Shown here in pieces: positions 33,185 to 44,138 of a stretch of 64,000 bases of DNA. A program made the translations under genes and the position numbers. The stretch is from Hypoxylon rubiginosum (lineage: Eukaryota > Ascomycota > Sordariomycetes > Xylariales > Hypoxylaceae): NCBI GenBank assembly GCA_902806565.1, contig CADCXA010000056.1, forward strand, positions 496,001-560,000. The letters run 5' to 3'. The notes below the pieces were generated by a model. The model was given only the letters and a program-made list of their open reading frames with translations. It did no database searches and had not been told where the DNA came from. The first letter of the stretch is position 1, and every line of letters begins with the position of its first letter.

Positions 33185-35161
33185 CTACACCAGCGCAGTA
33201 GAACCGGCTGCTATGTACCGAACTGGGAATATCTCTAGCCTGAAGAGTCAAGTTAGCGTCCCCCGATAACTAGCATTTTAATAGGCAAACGGTAAACAAT
33301 CGACAGGGAATATGAACGAACTACTAACGACGAAATGCCATCCCTGGACAAGACCGCAAGCTCCTCCTTCTTCGCCGCCCCCTCTCGCTTATCCCCCTCC
33401 GCCCCGCAGACGTGACCGTCACGCAGCGAGTAGTACACGGCACCGTCGTCGTCGTCGTCGTATCCTCGTACGTCCAGCTCGCCCGGCCACTGCCGCACCA
33501 CCTTGGCCTTGGTCACGTACAGGACCTCGCTCCCGGCCATCTTGGCCACGCAGTTATGCCACGGCGTGGGGATGTGCAGCAGGTCGCGGGAGCTCATGGG
33601 CCCGCCGTCGGGCGAGAGCGACTCGACGGCTCGGACAGCCGTCGGGTCGAATAGCTGGATGCCGAACTTGGGCCCGGCGTTGTTGTGACTGGGATGTACG
33701 TATCAGCTTAGCTTAACACTCCCATATTCCTTGCCCCCTCGGTATTCATGTAGGAGGGACTGGTAACGTACGCGTGAATCGACAGCCGAATGTGATTGGG
33801 AAATAGCAGTTCCACAAGGTTGGAATACGCCTGGTTTCGCTACGGCCGTGCGTATGGAGTTAGCTCGTCCGTCCTGTTTGTCGGGATTTATGCAAGGTTG
33901 AGTTACACAATGGGACGAAAGGAGAAAAGGGGGCTGACCATGATCATCTCGAACGCTACTTTAGCAGAGAGCTTCTTCTGCTTCGACCGGCTCATCTTTC
34001 GGGTGAACGGGTGAAGCTCTAGATCCTCGAGCATGAATCGCGAAAACCCTCGATATAAGGCCAGAATAGCGGCATCCTGCGAATCGATCCTGTGCCGAAG
34101 CGCCGACTTCTGGGACTGACACCCAGCCATCAGGATACGTCTGCATAGTTCTGCCTCTACCGTCGTTCGGGTCTCGACGTGATGATCAATGACTGGAATA
34201 TTGAGTTGAGGAGCCAGGTGCGAAAGCTCCGACTGGCTCCTATACCTCTCTAGTTCGAACAGGTCGACGAGTGACTTGAAGCCTACTCGGTTTACATTTC
34301 CCCGTCGAAGACCTATGGCGCGGTTCATCTCGATCAGCTTTCCATTGTACGAATCCACATCTTGGTCATCAACCCCAACTACTTCTTGTTAGCATCGTAT
34401 ACGAGCTGGACATGGTGGGATGGTGGGAAATGCGTACTGCAATCGCTGAATACGTGTCCATCACTAATGATCCAGAGCTTTGCACCCGGTTCGTATATCT
34501 TCTCCAACTCTTCGACAAATCCGTGAAGTCGTTCCAAGGCGAGCCTTTCACCATAGTCCGGATCTTTTCCTGTAACCTTGTCTGTGTTGGACGACTTGCA
34601 GGGAAAGGCTGGCAGACAGAGCTCGACTCGTGTTCCTCGAGAGGTAAAGTGTTGGACACGCTCTGCAAAATAGGCTCTTCCACAGGTATCCCACTTATCC
34701 TCTTCCCCCTGATATCGAAGGTATGTGTCGAATAGAGACACTATTCTCTCCGTAGCTGACTCGTGGTGGTTGTCAGGGGTTGGGTTCGCCTTCGGAGAGC
34801 CAATGACAAAGTCGACTTGGTGCAGGATGAGCTGGTTGAAGAACACCACAAAGTCCTCCTTGCTAGTCGTATCCTCGACTCCATCGTTGAGGATAATTCC
34901 GGTAACGAGGCCCTTCGAGGCGTGGTATAGCTCGTATACAGTTAGGCCTCGCAGATCCTCGCCGAGCCTAGCCTGGTATACCTGCCGCCGTTTCGTTGCT
35001 ACGCCATTGTCTTTCGTAAGGCTGACTCGGATGGTGTGCCAAAACTCTGATATCCTGTCCGCCACCGGTCCATTGCAGTATAACAGGTTCCCGTGCCAGT
35101 CCCGAACGAAGGAAGCCTGGTATCGATAGTATATCGACTCTCCGTGATGCGGAAACTCCAT
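33185..35161 (-). CDS. Isocyanide synthase, DIT1/PvcA family
   Basis: Proposed exons: 35161-34438, 34378-33939, 33839-33772, 33688-33329 and 33239-33185 (548 aa). Members of this family convert the amine of an amino acid (often Tyr or Trp) to an isonitrile using ribulose-5-phosphate; yeast Dit1 acts in dityrosine spore-wall synthesis. Diagnostic segments: LPAFPCKSSNTDKVTGKDPD, GERLALERLHGFVEELEKIYEPGAKLWIISDGHVFSD spanning exon 1, GVDDQDVDSYNGKL across intron 1, RNQAYSNLVELLFPNHIRLSIHAHNN across introns 2-3, and TPWHN. Intron 2 uses an unusual GTCAGC donor. The last intron is my inference from a GCTAAC branch 11 nt before a CAG; without it the protein ends at 33253 (555 aa). An upstream in-frame Met at 35302 would add 47 Pro/Arg-rich residues. 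No fused dioxygenase domain and no adjacent P450 are present. Confidence 0.88.
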
Positions 35162-35848
35162 TATGAGTAATTCGAGAGTAGACACTTTAGTTCTCGCATG
35201 AAGGCTGAAGTGGTGACTTGGACGGATAGGGTTCTTATTTGACGGACGAGGTAATTGTCTCGGGGGATCCGGGGCAGCAGCCTTCAAATATATCTTACTC
35301 ATATGCCTGGCAATATTGTTTGTTACTTGGTCAGACCGACCAGCAGCGCCCCATTGTTGAAAATACTAGATTCCGATACATTGGATGAGACAATGCTGAC
35401 CCTCGGTCAATGGCTACTCACCGTCTTTGGCAACGATGGTGCGTCAATCTTGGCGGGATTGTTACTGTAAAGTCGTAGTGCCGTAGTGCCGTAGGGCAAT
35501 AGGGCAAGACTCTATGTCTGAGCTAGATTTGCGGTTTCAGTAAACCGATAAACACCTTTTTCTAGCTACGATATTTGCTTTGAATACGAGGTGCTGGGTC
35601 GCCAACGCCACTACAGTTAGAGATTCTGAGATTCTATGACTTAACGTGCTGACACGAACACCTGATACCTAGATAGTTATATAAGGGGGTCCGAGTAGAC
35701 TCCGCTCCGTGAGCGGGCATCGGTACGGTACCTTCAGGTAGGCATAGGATTGGAGATGGAATCCTTTGATTGGGTGGGTATCTATTTAATTACAACAATC
35801 ATCAACTGCCGCTCAAGTCTTGGCTACTTCGCTTCCGTACACGTCGAG

Positions 35849-35855
35849 TGAGCAA
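35849..35855 (-). promoter_or_regulatory. TTGCTCA copper-response-like motif upstream of isocyanide synthase
   Basis: TGAGCAA on the plus strand (TTGCTCA on the gene strand) about 690 bp upstream of the chosen start. It is the same 7-mer found twice upstream of the copper transporter. Confidence 0.22.
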
Positions 35856-36596
35856 GATATATTAAGTCAGGTACCTCTGTACCTCCTAACCGGGTTAAAT
35901 TATACCAATTTGCCGGGCCTCGGGGATCCGCGTCTACGGAACACGACGAGGGTTGTCTTTCCAAATTACTCACGAAAGAAAACGTTGCGTGAATATCTCA
36001 GAATGGAGGAGATATATACTTTGATGGTCCGGGCGCGTAGGAAAGCGTACATATAATAGCCAATGAAATACCCAAGCACGGTTTTACTAGTGGCAGCAAT
36101 CTGACAGGTATAACTCTATCATAGATCTAAAGCTTGGCCTCTAGAATCTATAACAGTTCCCGCCGACACAGCCCGACACGGCGGAACCAAACGATATAGC
36201 TCTGCCATCCTTGGCGCGCGTGTTTCGACAGCCCAGAAGATGAATACGTGACACTTGGCTGAACACGCACTCGTGAGTAACAAACAGGGCCGCATTTTCT
36301 CCGCATAATCTCTCTTCAGACCAAGCAAGATCTCTTCTCCTTTTAGGATCTGCTGCAATCTGGAAGATCTCGCGAGACTAGAGAATTCAAGCTTTTGAGT
36401 ACGTTTCAAGTCTGGGTGCCCCTCGGTAAGATCGCTCCACATCCCCGACGGCCTTAACACGATAAGCATTAACGGGGTCCGAAGGAGGGACAAATAAAAT
36501 CATTCGCCGTATGATGTAAGAGCGTTAAGCTTGGTCTCAGGAAATAGAAACAATACGCCACGGTATTAGACTTATAAATCTAGAAGGCTGTTACCC

Positions 36597-36650
36597 AGGG
36601 TAAGGGGTAAGGGGTAGGGGGTAAGGGGTAAGGGTACGGGGCAAGGGGAG
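36597..36650 (+). repeat. G-rich GGTAAGG-type tandem array
   Basis: About 54 bp of near-continuous GGTAAGG, GGTAGGG and GGTACGG units. It resembles degenerate telomeric sequence but no exact TTAGGG run is present. Multiple runs of three to five G could form a quadruplex. Confidence 0.75.
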
Positions 36651-38435
36651 ACGGAGGATAAAGGGGCTTAGCACGATTCATAATATCGTCGTTTTTTTTT
36701 GTGCCTTTTTGTCTGCACCGTAAGACTTTCTTCGAGGAAAGCTCCCAGTGTGCCTGATATTTCTTTCCAAGGTTAGACAGCGTCGTTCTAACTGCACCAT
36801 ATCGTGTAATTGTCGATTGTTACTATTCCAGTTCGAAATTTGACAGTTGCGGCGAGAGTGACATGGGCTTAGGGTATTATGTGTAATGAAATTCATGTCA
36901 AATTACATATAGTTTTGTATTTTAGAGAAAGACGGCAGGATTATTAATGGATAATAAGGGGACGATTTGGGCCAACTCAGGGGTCACGACACCGCCTCTC
37001 GGGAGAAGCCGACGGGTGATTCAAGGAGCAATATACAATCTCTTTCAACTCGAGCGAAGACACGGTGCTGCCTAATGATGTAAGGCTGCCTTAATGAATA
37101 GTATGCTTTGCAAACCAGTTGTCTCTTGTTTTCGTCAAATGGTCGGGATACTATTCCTCTTCATCATCTCAACTAAGCCTCCCCCCTTTATAACTCCCTC
37201 TAAAATCCCCTCGGCTAGAATTTCTTTTGCGTTCCTGTTAGAGAACTCTCGATATGCTGAAGGCTACTTGAGAAGAAAGTCTTGGCTTAGTCAAGCTCAT
37301 ACGAGAACCACGAGCGTCATCAAGGGCTTCCAGCTAGTCATCTCAAGCTCTCTTGGACGGAGCATCATTAGAGACCCTGAACTATGCTAGCTGTCTACCA
37401 CGAAAGACATTATTCCGCACTACCACAATATACTGTATACTACCCACGTCCTCTGCAGCATGATCCTCGAAGCTATGCGCTCAGTGGATTGTGCGTTTAA
37501 TCATGGCGCTCAGTATCGTGCCGTCTGATATTGGATCATGCTTCAATATCAAGGAGCCCGAATCCCCACGCGCAAAGCCCTTCCGGTGGTCATTGCTGTT
37601 GTAAAACTACGAGACGCAAGTCCTCTTTTAAACCTACGAATGACTAGCCTTTCAAGTATTTGGCTGCAAAAGTTCGAACCACTCCACGTCTCGTCCGCCG
37701 AAAAGTAAGCTGAGACATGTGGTCCCGCGTTACTGCATCAGCAATCACGGGTCTGCCCCGGGACGTATAGCTCAGAAGACACAGTTGGGAAGGCTTAATA
37801 GGTCAGACCGCTACGAGGTCCAACAACCATTGTGCCGCGATGGTTCGATTTCGACTGTAAACGGGAGCATCCAGGGGAGGTGAGGGAGTTTGTTTACGAA
37901 GAAGCACTTATTGAGGCGCAGCGCCAATGGCATACGTCAAAGGATCTCCATCCTAGACGCCGCCGGCCCTATTGACCTACAAAATCCGACCGGGGATACG
38001 GAATGCGGGGAGACAAGCGTGCCTTCAGGCCTTTTCTGAGCCTAGTTTCTTCCGCATGCATCTATTTACCCCTGATGTCCGTGCGAGTATTAGTTGATAC
38101 TGTGGCTTTAATGTTGCGAGACAAGTTCCTATTGCATTTTACAGCTCTATATTGTTGAGTGAGATTCGGTAATCAAGGAAATTAATGGATTTAACGGTCG
38201 GAAACGACTGTTTAAATCCATTATTTCCATATCCTCGCAGTAAAGCCATATACATGCCTCGTATCTGCAACTAAGAGGACTTTGCTTATTCCCTAATGTG
38301 AAATAGCAGTCCCTGACATGGAATCGGCGTATACCTTTGAATAAAGTGTGCGAAATGTAACCGCACGGATAGAAAATAATATTACTAATACAGGAGTCGA
38401 GCTGAGCACTAATAACAATGCCTGCAAGCGGTTCC

Positions 38436-38442
38436 TATAAAG
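38436..38442 (+). promoter_or_regulatory. TATA box of the tannase gene
   Basis: TATAAAG located about 107 bp upstream of the tannase start codon, a usual spacing for fungal secreted-enzyme genes. Confidence 0.45.
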
Positions 38443-38548
38443 AGATGAAGACTTCGCAGTGTCTACCATGCGGTCGTTAGGACGCGCACCGGTCTAAAGC
38501 TTCTAGTTTCCATACAGTACCTGGTTTAAGCATTTTCCCCTCGATATA

Positions 38549-40215
38549 ATGCTTCGTCCGCTCGGCATTTGCTTGGCCCTCGGGAGCCTAGCTCAGAACT
38601 GCCTAGGCTCCTGCGTTCCCCATACAACGCCCTGCTCATCACTGACGGTGACGCCTCCAGACGGAGCATCCCTCATAAATATCACGGCAACAGAGCGCTA
38701 TAATGTCACGTACGTTGGCCAGACGTTCAATGGTGTTGCCGGCATTGTGGATATCTGCGACGTCGAGGTCTACCTGACGCATGGCGACGCGGGTGACGAG
38801 GTCCGGTTTGCCATCTACCTCCCGCTGACCGGGTGGAATGGTCGGTTTCAGGGCACCGGAGGTGGCGGTGTAAGTCCAGTTGAACAATGCTCTCTCCCCA
38901 ATCTGCCTTCGTATATAAACGCCTAACCAAGATTCGTGGCGCATAGTTCGCGGCAGGCCAGTTCGACATCGAACTCGTGCCGGCCGTAACCGGCGGGTAT
39001 TCGGCCGGGGCGACAGACGCCGGAGTAGGCCAGGCCGGCAATACGGACCTTTGGTACAACTCGACGCAGCTGATCGAGAACTTCGGTGCGTCTTTAACAA
39101 AAGCTCTCTAACAATATTCAGGGGCAATGTATAGCAAGAAGCTAACTTGGCACGTCGTAGTGCACCTATCTCTCCACGAAATGACGGTACTCGGCAAAGA
39201 GTTGTCCGAGAAGTTTTACGGGAGGAAACCCGACTATAGCTATTGGTTCGGATGCAGCACGGGCGGGCGCCAGGGCATGAGCGAGGCCCAGCGCTACCCG
39301 GAAGACTACGACGGCATCTTCGCGGGCGCCCCGGCCATCAACTGGGACAAGATCACCATGGCGGACTACTGGCCCCTTACGGTGCAGAGCCAGAGCGGAG
39401 ATCCCGTCCCGTTGTGCAAGCTAGGCGCCATCGGAAACGCGAGCGTCGACGCCTGCGACCTGCTCGATGGTGCTGCCGATGGGCTGATAAGCAATCCGCT
39501 CAAGTGCGAGTTCGATGCGAAAAGTGTAGTAGGCCTGGAAGTGCGATGCGATGATAACACCACCACTACCATCACGGAGCGCGACGCAACCGTGTGGAAC
39601 AGGATTCGGGATGGTTTCAAAGACGAAGAAGGTAATTTCTTATGGTACGGGTTGGAACCGGGGACGAATTATTATAACCAGGCAGTACAGCCGGGTTTCC
39701 TTGTCTCCCTACAATGGATCAGAGATTTCTTGCTACGGGATCCTAGCCTCGACGTTAGCCATATCGAGCAGGGCGAGCTTGTGGATTTGTTCCACCAATC
39801 CGTGTCCGAATTTGGCGAGCTCTGGGGTACCGACAACCCCGACCTCTCGGCCTACCACGCGCGCGGCGGCAAGCTATTGACATGGCACGGATGGGCGGAT
39901 GATCTCATCTCCCCCCTGGGTACTCTGGACTACTGGAAACGGGTCGTAGACCTGGCCGGCGGAGAGGAGGAGACGGACGAGTTCTACCGCGTCTTCATGG
40001 CACCCGGTCTGGGCCACTGCGGGATGGGTCCCGGTCCGCAGATTCCGGTGGATAGTCTTGTGCCTCTTGTCGAATGGGTCGAGAAGGGCAATGCGCCCGA
40101 AACGATCTTGTTTTCCGGGAACGGACAGTCGAGGAATATTTGTAAATTCCCGAAAGAGCTTGAATATAGCGGGAGTGGGAACGTGAGCGACGCGGCGAGC
40201 TGGAAGTGTATATAA
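38549..40215 (+). CDS. Secreted tannase/feruloyl esterase family protein
   Basis: Three exons: 38549-38869, 38947-39085 and 39161-40215 (504 aa). These alpha/beta hydrolases cleave gallate or hydroxycinnamate esters from tannins and plant cell-wall xylan. Residues 1-20 are a signal peptide ending at a short-side-chain site (NCLG/SCV). The nucleophile lies in WFGCSTGGRQG, with Cys185-Ser186. The Asp is in HGWADDLISP and the His in GLGHCGMG. The Cys before Ser and the Cys after His form the paired-disulphide CS-D-HC arrangement known for this family. ACDLLDGAADGLISNPLKC is the calcium-binding loop region. For intron 2 I used the acceptor at 39160, because it restores NF/VHLSLHEMTVLGKEL; the nearer CAG adds 15 odd residues. 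Feruloyl esterase versus tannase specificity cannot be told from sequence alone. Confidence 0.92.
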
Positions 40216-40487
40216 GTCGAAGGGGTATCGTGGGGTGGTGTATATATTCTCGGATCTCCGCAGTTCTACTCTACTCATGGTGATAGGCTGGCATAATACA
40301 TACCTAGGTATAGAAAAGGGGAAACCCCACAAATACGAGGATAGGAGTTAGCAGTGTTGGTCCCGATAGATGGGTTCGGACCTCAGTGTCGCTGCCTTTC
40401 ACTCCTACAAGGGGGGTTATCAAATCAAGGGGTAGTAAGTATTTAAACAAGAAGGGGCTAATAAACCCCAAAGATGTATATAACTCC

Positions 40488-42371
40488 TTATGTCTCCTTA
40501 ACAGGATGAAGCAACATAGGTGGAAAAGACTGCCCATCGACGTACGCTTTCCATATATCTTGCGCACCGTTCCCAGTAAACCAATAGCTTGCTTCCCACC
40601 AAGGACCAGCCACCCATCCTTTCTTACTATACAGCATCGACGACATCTCACCCCCAGCTTTGGAATATAGTGGGCCCTTGTTGATCTCGGCGTCTAGCTC
40701 TTCTGGTCCAATCTGCTTGTTGAAATAGATGGGATGCGGCACCGTCACGGCTTTAAGCCCGTGTAAAAACGCAAAGGTTTCTAAAGTAGCTTCACTGACG
40801 AGCCACTGGCCCCGTTCCCGTTGAGCCTCATCTATGAGATGGAGAAGGCGTCGCGAGGACCTGGTGATGCTCACAATAGCAATCCGTCGCGGTGTTTCAG
40901 CCCCATCCGCGAAACCATTGATGTTATCCTCGTATATCCAGTTTGTGCCAACAGGGTCGATCATAGGCATGAGGCTAATCAGGTCGGCATCTTCACCAAC
41001 TCCCCAGTTCACCATAGTTCGAGAATGTGGGTTTCTGGGAGAGATTCGTTAATGACATTCAAGCAGCAAATTCAGATAATTGATAGCATTGTGCGGATGA
41101 TTCCATTTGAAATTAAGCTGGGTTGTGAAGTAAGGCTCAATTGGAAATTGGGTACGTTAGTGTGATCGGGATACGGAGTAGGGAGTAGGAGAGATAGAAT
41201 GGCTTTCGACGTACCGTTCTTGGGGTATGAAGTTTGTGGTGAACACAGGTCCCCAAACGCCCCTATCTCCTATTTCGGCGTCGACAGAAGCAGAGAAATT
41301 TTCGTACGAATTATCATGAAGGCGGGGGATGTAAAACCGGCCGTTGCGCTCCCAGAGGTTTCTCCGACGTTGAGCGCGAGCAAAGGTTGTCGCCGATTCC
41401 AATGTATCATGAACATGACTCGTAAAGCGTAGGTCCATCTCTAGCTGCCAGATATAATCAAATTGTTGGAATTTACGTGAGAATATTTGCAGAGCCTGAT
41501 ACATCTGGTCCTGTGCTCTACAAGATGAGTTAGCCAAGTTACTTTTCCCAGAGAGTGTAGGTATTCAAGTTCACAAACCCATGTTCTGGCACCAGCGGGT
41601 ACCAGGCTTTAAGTGTCCTCTCGTTGAATAGAATAGCCATATCTCGGAACTCTTCCGGAACAAACTCGAGCATAGCCTGTTCGTAGGCAGCATCTTCTTC
41701 TTCTAGACGAATGTCGGGATTTTTGACGTTGACGAGGAAGAATACTTGGTACCTCCCATGATGCTGGAGCGAAACCTCGGCGATCAAGGCACGCAGCCAC
41801 GAAAGCCTCCTCTCTGTATATTCGTAATTGTCCCATGCTCTTAGAACAATCGCAATCCTGCCCTTGTCTCCTCCCAATGAAGTCTTCACCTCTTCGGAGT
41901 CCGCGGGAAGATGCCAAATTCGGCGAATGTCGTTTTCGAGAGGGGACAGTTTATATTCTCGTGTAGCGCATCGCCTCTGTGATTGACCTGGTAGTTTCTG
42001 TTAGAGTAGCACCTCGTAGACAATATCAAAGACTTACCCCATCTTACTTCTGACCAGTTACGGCCAGGAGAAGATTGATATTGGCCCAGACGGGAAGTGG
42101 CTAGTAAACACCACTCTGGGTCCCCTAGGACATGAAGATCTCCAATAGCAGGCAAGTTGATTCTCTCCTGGCATTTCTCATAAGACAGCTGCTCCAAGCC
42201 CAAGACCTGCCGACCTGGCCATACTTGGCACGCTGTAGTTGTTGGGGCAGGTGACGTCCGAAATAGGGAGCTACTTAACGAGAATACAAATCTGTATATG
42301 GGAAGGGTTAGAATAAATAGTATGAAAGCAGTTCCTAAAACGAAACGTCGTGGGGCCGCCGAATAACGCAT
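40488..42371 (-). CDS. DUF3405 type II membrane protein, probably Golgi
   Basis: Four exons: 42371-42038, 41987-41579, 41517-41215 and 41034-40488 (530 aa). The family is widespread in filamentous fungi and has no established biochemical role; glycosyltransferase-like folds have been suggested. A short basic N-terminus (MRYSAAPRRF) precedes one hydrophobic segment at about 10-32, so it is likely a type II signal-anchor protein with a luminal body. Recognisable family blocks are RIAIVLRAWDNYEYTERRL, MYQALQIFSRKFQQFDYIWQ with LEMDLRFTSH, RRNLWERNGRFYIP, and WGVGEDADLISLMPMIDPVG. LEMDLR could be a metal/nucleotide-sugar site but this is inference. Intron 2 has a GTTTGT donor, and intron 4's joint ERNPHSRTMVNWGVGE restores the conserved region. 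It is convergent with the tannase gene, 272 bp apart. Confidence 0.88.
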
Positions 42372-43117
42372 TGTTGTTTGTGTGTATTATTGAATATCTA
42401 GGAAATGAGTCGAGTAGAGACAGAAGGCGATTTTCGTTTGAACAAGCCGCTGGCACGGTACAAAGATATGGATTTGATCAATGTATACTTAATACTTATT
42501 CAAACACAGCCTTAATCTACGTAATACTATCTTGTTTGAAAATGCCGTCTCGGGAACCTTTTCTTGGTCTAAAGATAGGTAGCGAATAGAAAAGAAGAGT
42601 TAATAGCCCCAAACCAGTAAAGCTGCTATGGATGAAAAAAAGATACGAGACAAGGAGTGGCTGGGATGATATGATAAATCGCAAAGTGGCGTTCATTCAC
42701 TGGCAGACATGGCTCTATATAATATCATAGATATCATAGACGCTTGTGCCACCCATCCTTCCTGGAAGTGGCTTATGCACGGGGCCAAAGGAAGCAAAGA
42801 TACTCTGCCCGAATTTTCACAGTTATGCCGAGTCTGTATGTGAAAGCCTCACAATTTCCTTTTCTCGCAGCCTACATACCTACCTGGTATCTATAGGTAG
42901 GCATCAAGGCCGGTTTAACAAGAATTAGCATATATTCGCCAACACCCACCTCGTAAATGTTTGGGAATCCCCCCCTCCCCCTTTTCTCTTATTTTCTTTT
43001 CGTCCCGCTCTTGGCCATGTAGCTACCCGAAACAAAATGCTGTAGGAGCCATTCTACTACACATGCTATTCCCCTTTCTAGTTTCTTCCCTCAAGACCAT
43101 CTCCTCACTATTTCAAG
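42372..43117. other. Divergent intergenic region
   Basis: About 0.75 kb with promoters of the DUF3405 gene (-) and the membrane sensor-like gene (+). A pyrimidine-rich stretch (42965-43110) precedes the latter. No other gene seen. Confidence 0.5.
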
Positions 43118-44138
43118 ATGACGAACTTAGGGCCACTCACTACAATCTTTACTCCCAGCGGTCCGGATTGCGCTTCAACCTTTGCCGGATTCATTGAAAC
43201 CAATGCGTGGATTCAATACGGCGTTGGGGGACCGCCATCGTCTGCCTGCCTACCTTCAGGCTTCCGGCCTTTTGAGTCCTATTATTACTCACCCGGGATC
43301 TGTCCCTCTGGATATACATCCGCGTGTAATGTTCAATTTTCTCCAGACGACGGGACATTGCTAGAAACAATCGCAACATGTTGTCCCAGGTAGGTTGGAA
43401 TTAATAAGTCCCTAATCAATTATCATGTAACTAGTACCTAGTGAAATAATTCGTGTAAATTCTCATGCTACCTGTATATGCAGTCTACTAACTCATACTC
43501 TACTGAGAGATAGTTCATATACATGCCGCGAGACTCGTGGCAGCGATCCCTTTGGGTGCATTTCGTGGTTCACTGGGGTTAGTACTTTCGCAATCAGCAC
43601 ATTCTTTTTTTCGACCAACTCGGCCGGTTCAACCACGAGAACCAAGGCTGGAACAACCACCATGACTGTGTCGGACAATTGCATCTTCGCCTACGCGCCA
43701 ATTGTGCGTGCGGTAGCTGGAGAAATTGTTCTGACTACTGACTCGACGAGCATACCAACATCCCCTCCTGGCTCAACAAGTACATCAACACCTACTTATA
43801 ACGACTTAAGCTTGACGACATCAACCGCTTCGGCTACGGCAACGGCTGAGGCTAGTTCTCGAGGCCTGAGTACTGGAGCCGCTGCCGGTATTGGAGTTGG
43901 GTGTGGACTAGGGGCTGTGGTGTTGATTGGGGTTGCTGCCTTTATTTTTATGCGTCGACGAAAGCGATCATCGCAGTCCGGTCTCATAGATGAAGCCCCT
44001 CGACCCGACCAAGACGACAAACCGCATCCAGCTTCGCATTCTCTACAACACCACGAGCTGAGTTCAACTCAAACAGAACCCCCCGAACTATATGGGTCTC
44101 AGCAACGTCGCTATGAATTAAATGCCGAGAGAGAATAG
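43118..44138 (+). CDS. Ser/Thr-rich single-pass membrane protein, Mid2/wall-sensor-like
   Basis: Two exons, 43118-43389 and 43508-44138 (300 aa). The ectodomain begins MTNLGPLTTIFTPSGPDC and has a Cys-containing region (SACLPSGF, YYSPGICPSGYTSACN, TCCPRDSSYTC) shared by a large family of fungal proteins of unknown function. A Ser/Thr-rich stalk (about 175-210) is followed by one transmembrane helix (about 213-235, AAAGIGVGCGLGAVVLIGVA), the basic stop MRRRKR and a 60-residue disordered tail. The layout is that of Mid2/Wsc-type cell-wall stress sensors, but there is no clear signal peptide, as seems usual in this family. I chose the acceptor at 43507 (CTGAG, branch TACTAAC 14 nt upstream), because it joins CCPR directly to DSSYTC. 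The earlier CAG at 43483 is also in frame and would add eight residues. Confidence 0.78.

Larger units (their letters stand above)
35162..38548. other. Gene-poor intergenic region, 3.4 kb
   Basis: Upstream of the isocyanide synthase (-) and the tannase (+). It contains small direct repeats of GTAGTGCC near 35475-35500, a TGAGCAA at 35849-35855, a G-rich tandem array at 36597-36650, and scattered short frames (35820-36056, 36119-36493, 37094-37390) with no recognised domain. A protein-like frame of about 48 codons at 37830-37977 (+), beginning VPRWFDFDCKREHPG, ends at a stop and may be a relic. No transposon was recognised. Confidence 0.45.

Noticed and set aside
35162..35302. 47-residue N-terminal extension of the isocyanide synthase
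   Set aside because: Pro/Arg-rich and unlike the family; the Met at 35161 begins the conserved MEFPHHGESIYYRYQ region. Not fully excluded.
37765..37860. TATAGCTCAG and GGTTCGATTTC resembling tRNA boxes
   Set aside because: The T stem does not pair and the acceptor ends do not match, so not a tRNA gene.
39121..39160. Nearer CAG acceptor for tannase intron 2
   Set aside because: It would insert fifteen residues before VHLSLHEMTV that relatives do not appear to have; the TAG at 39160 gives the family joint.
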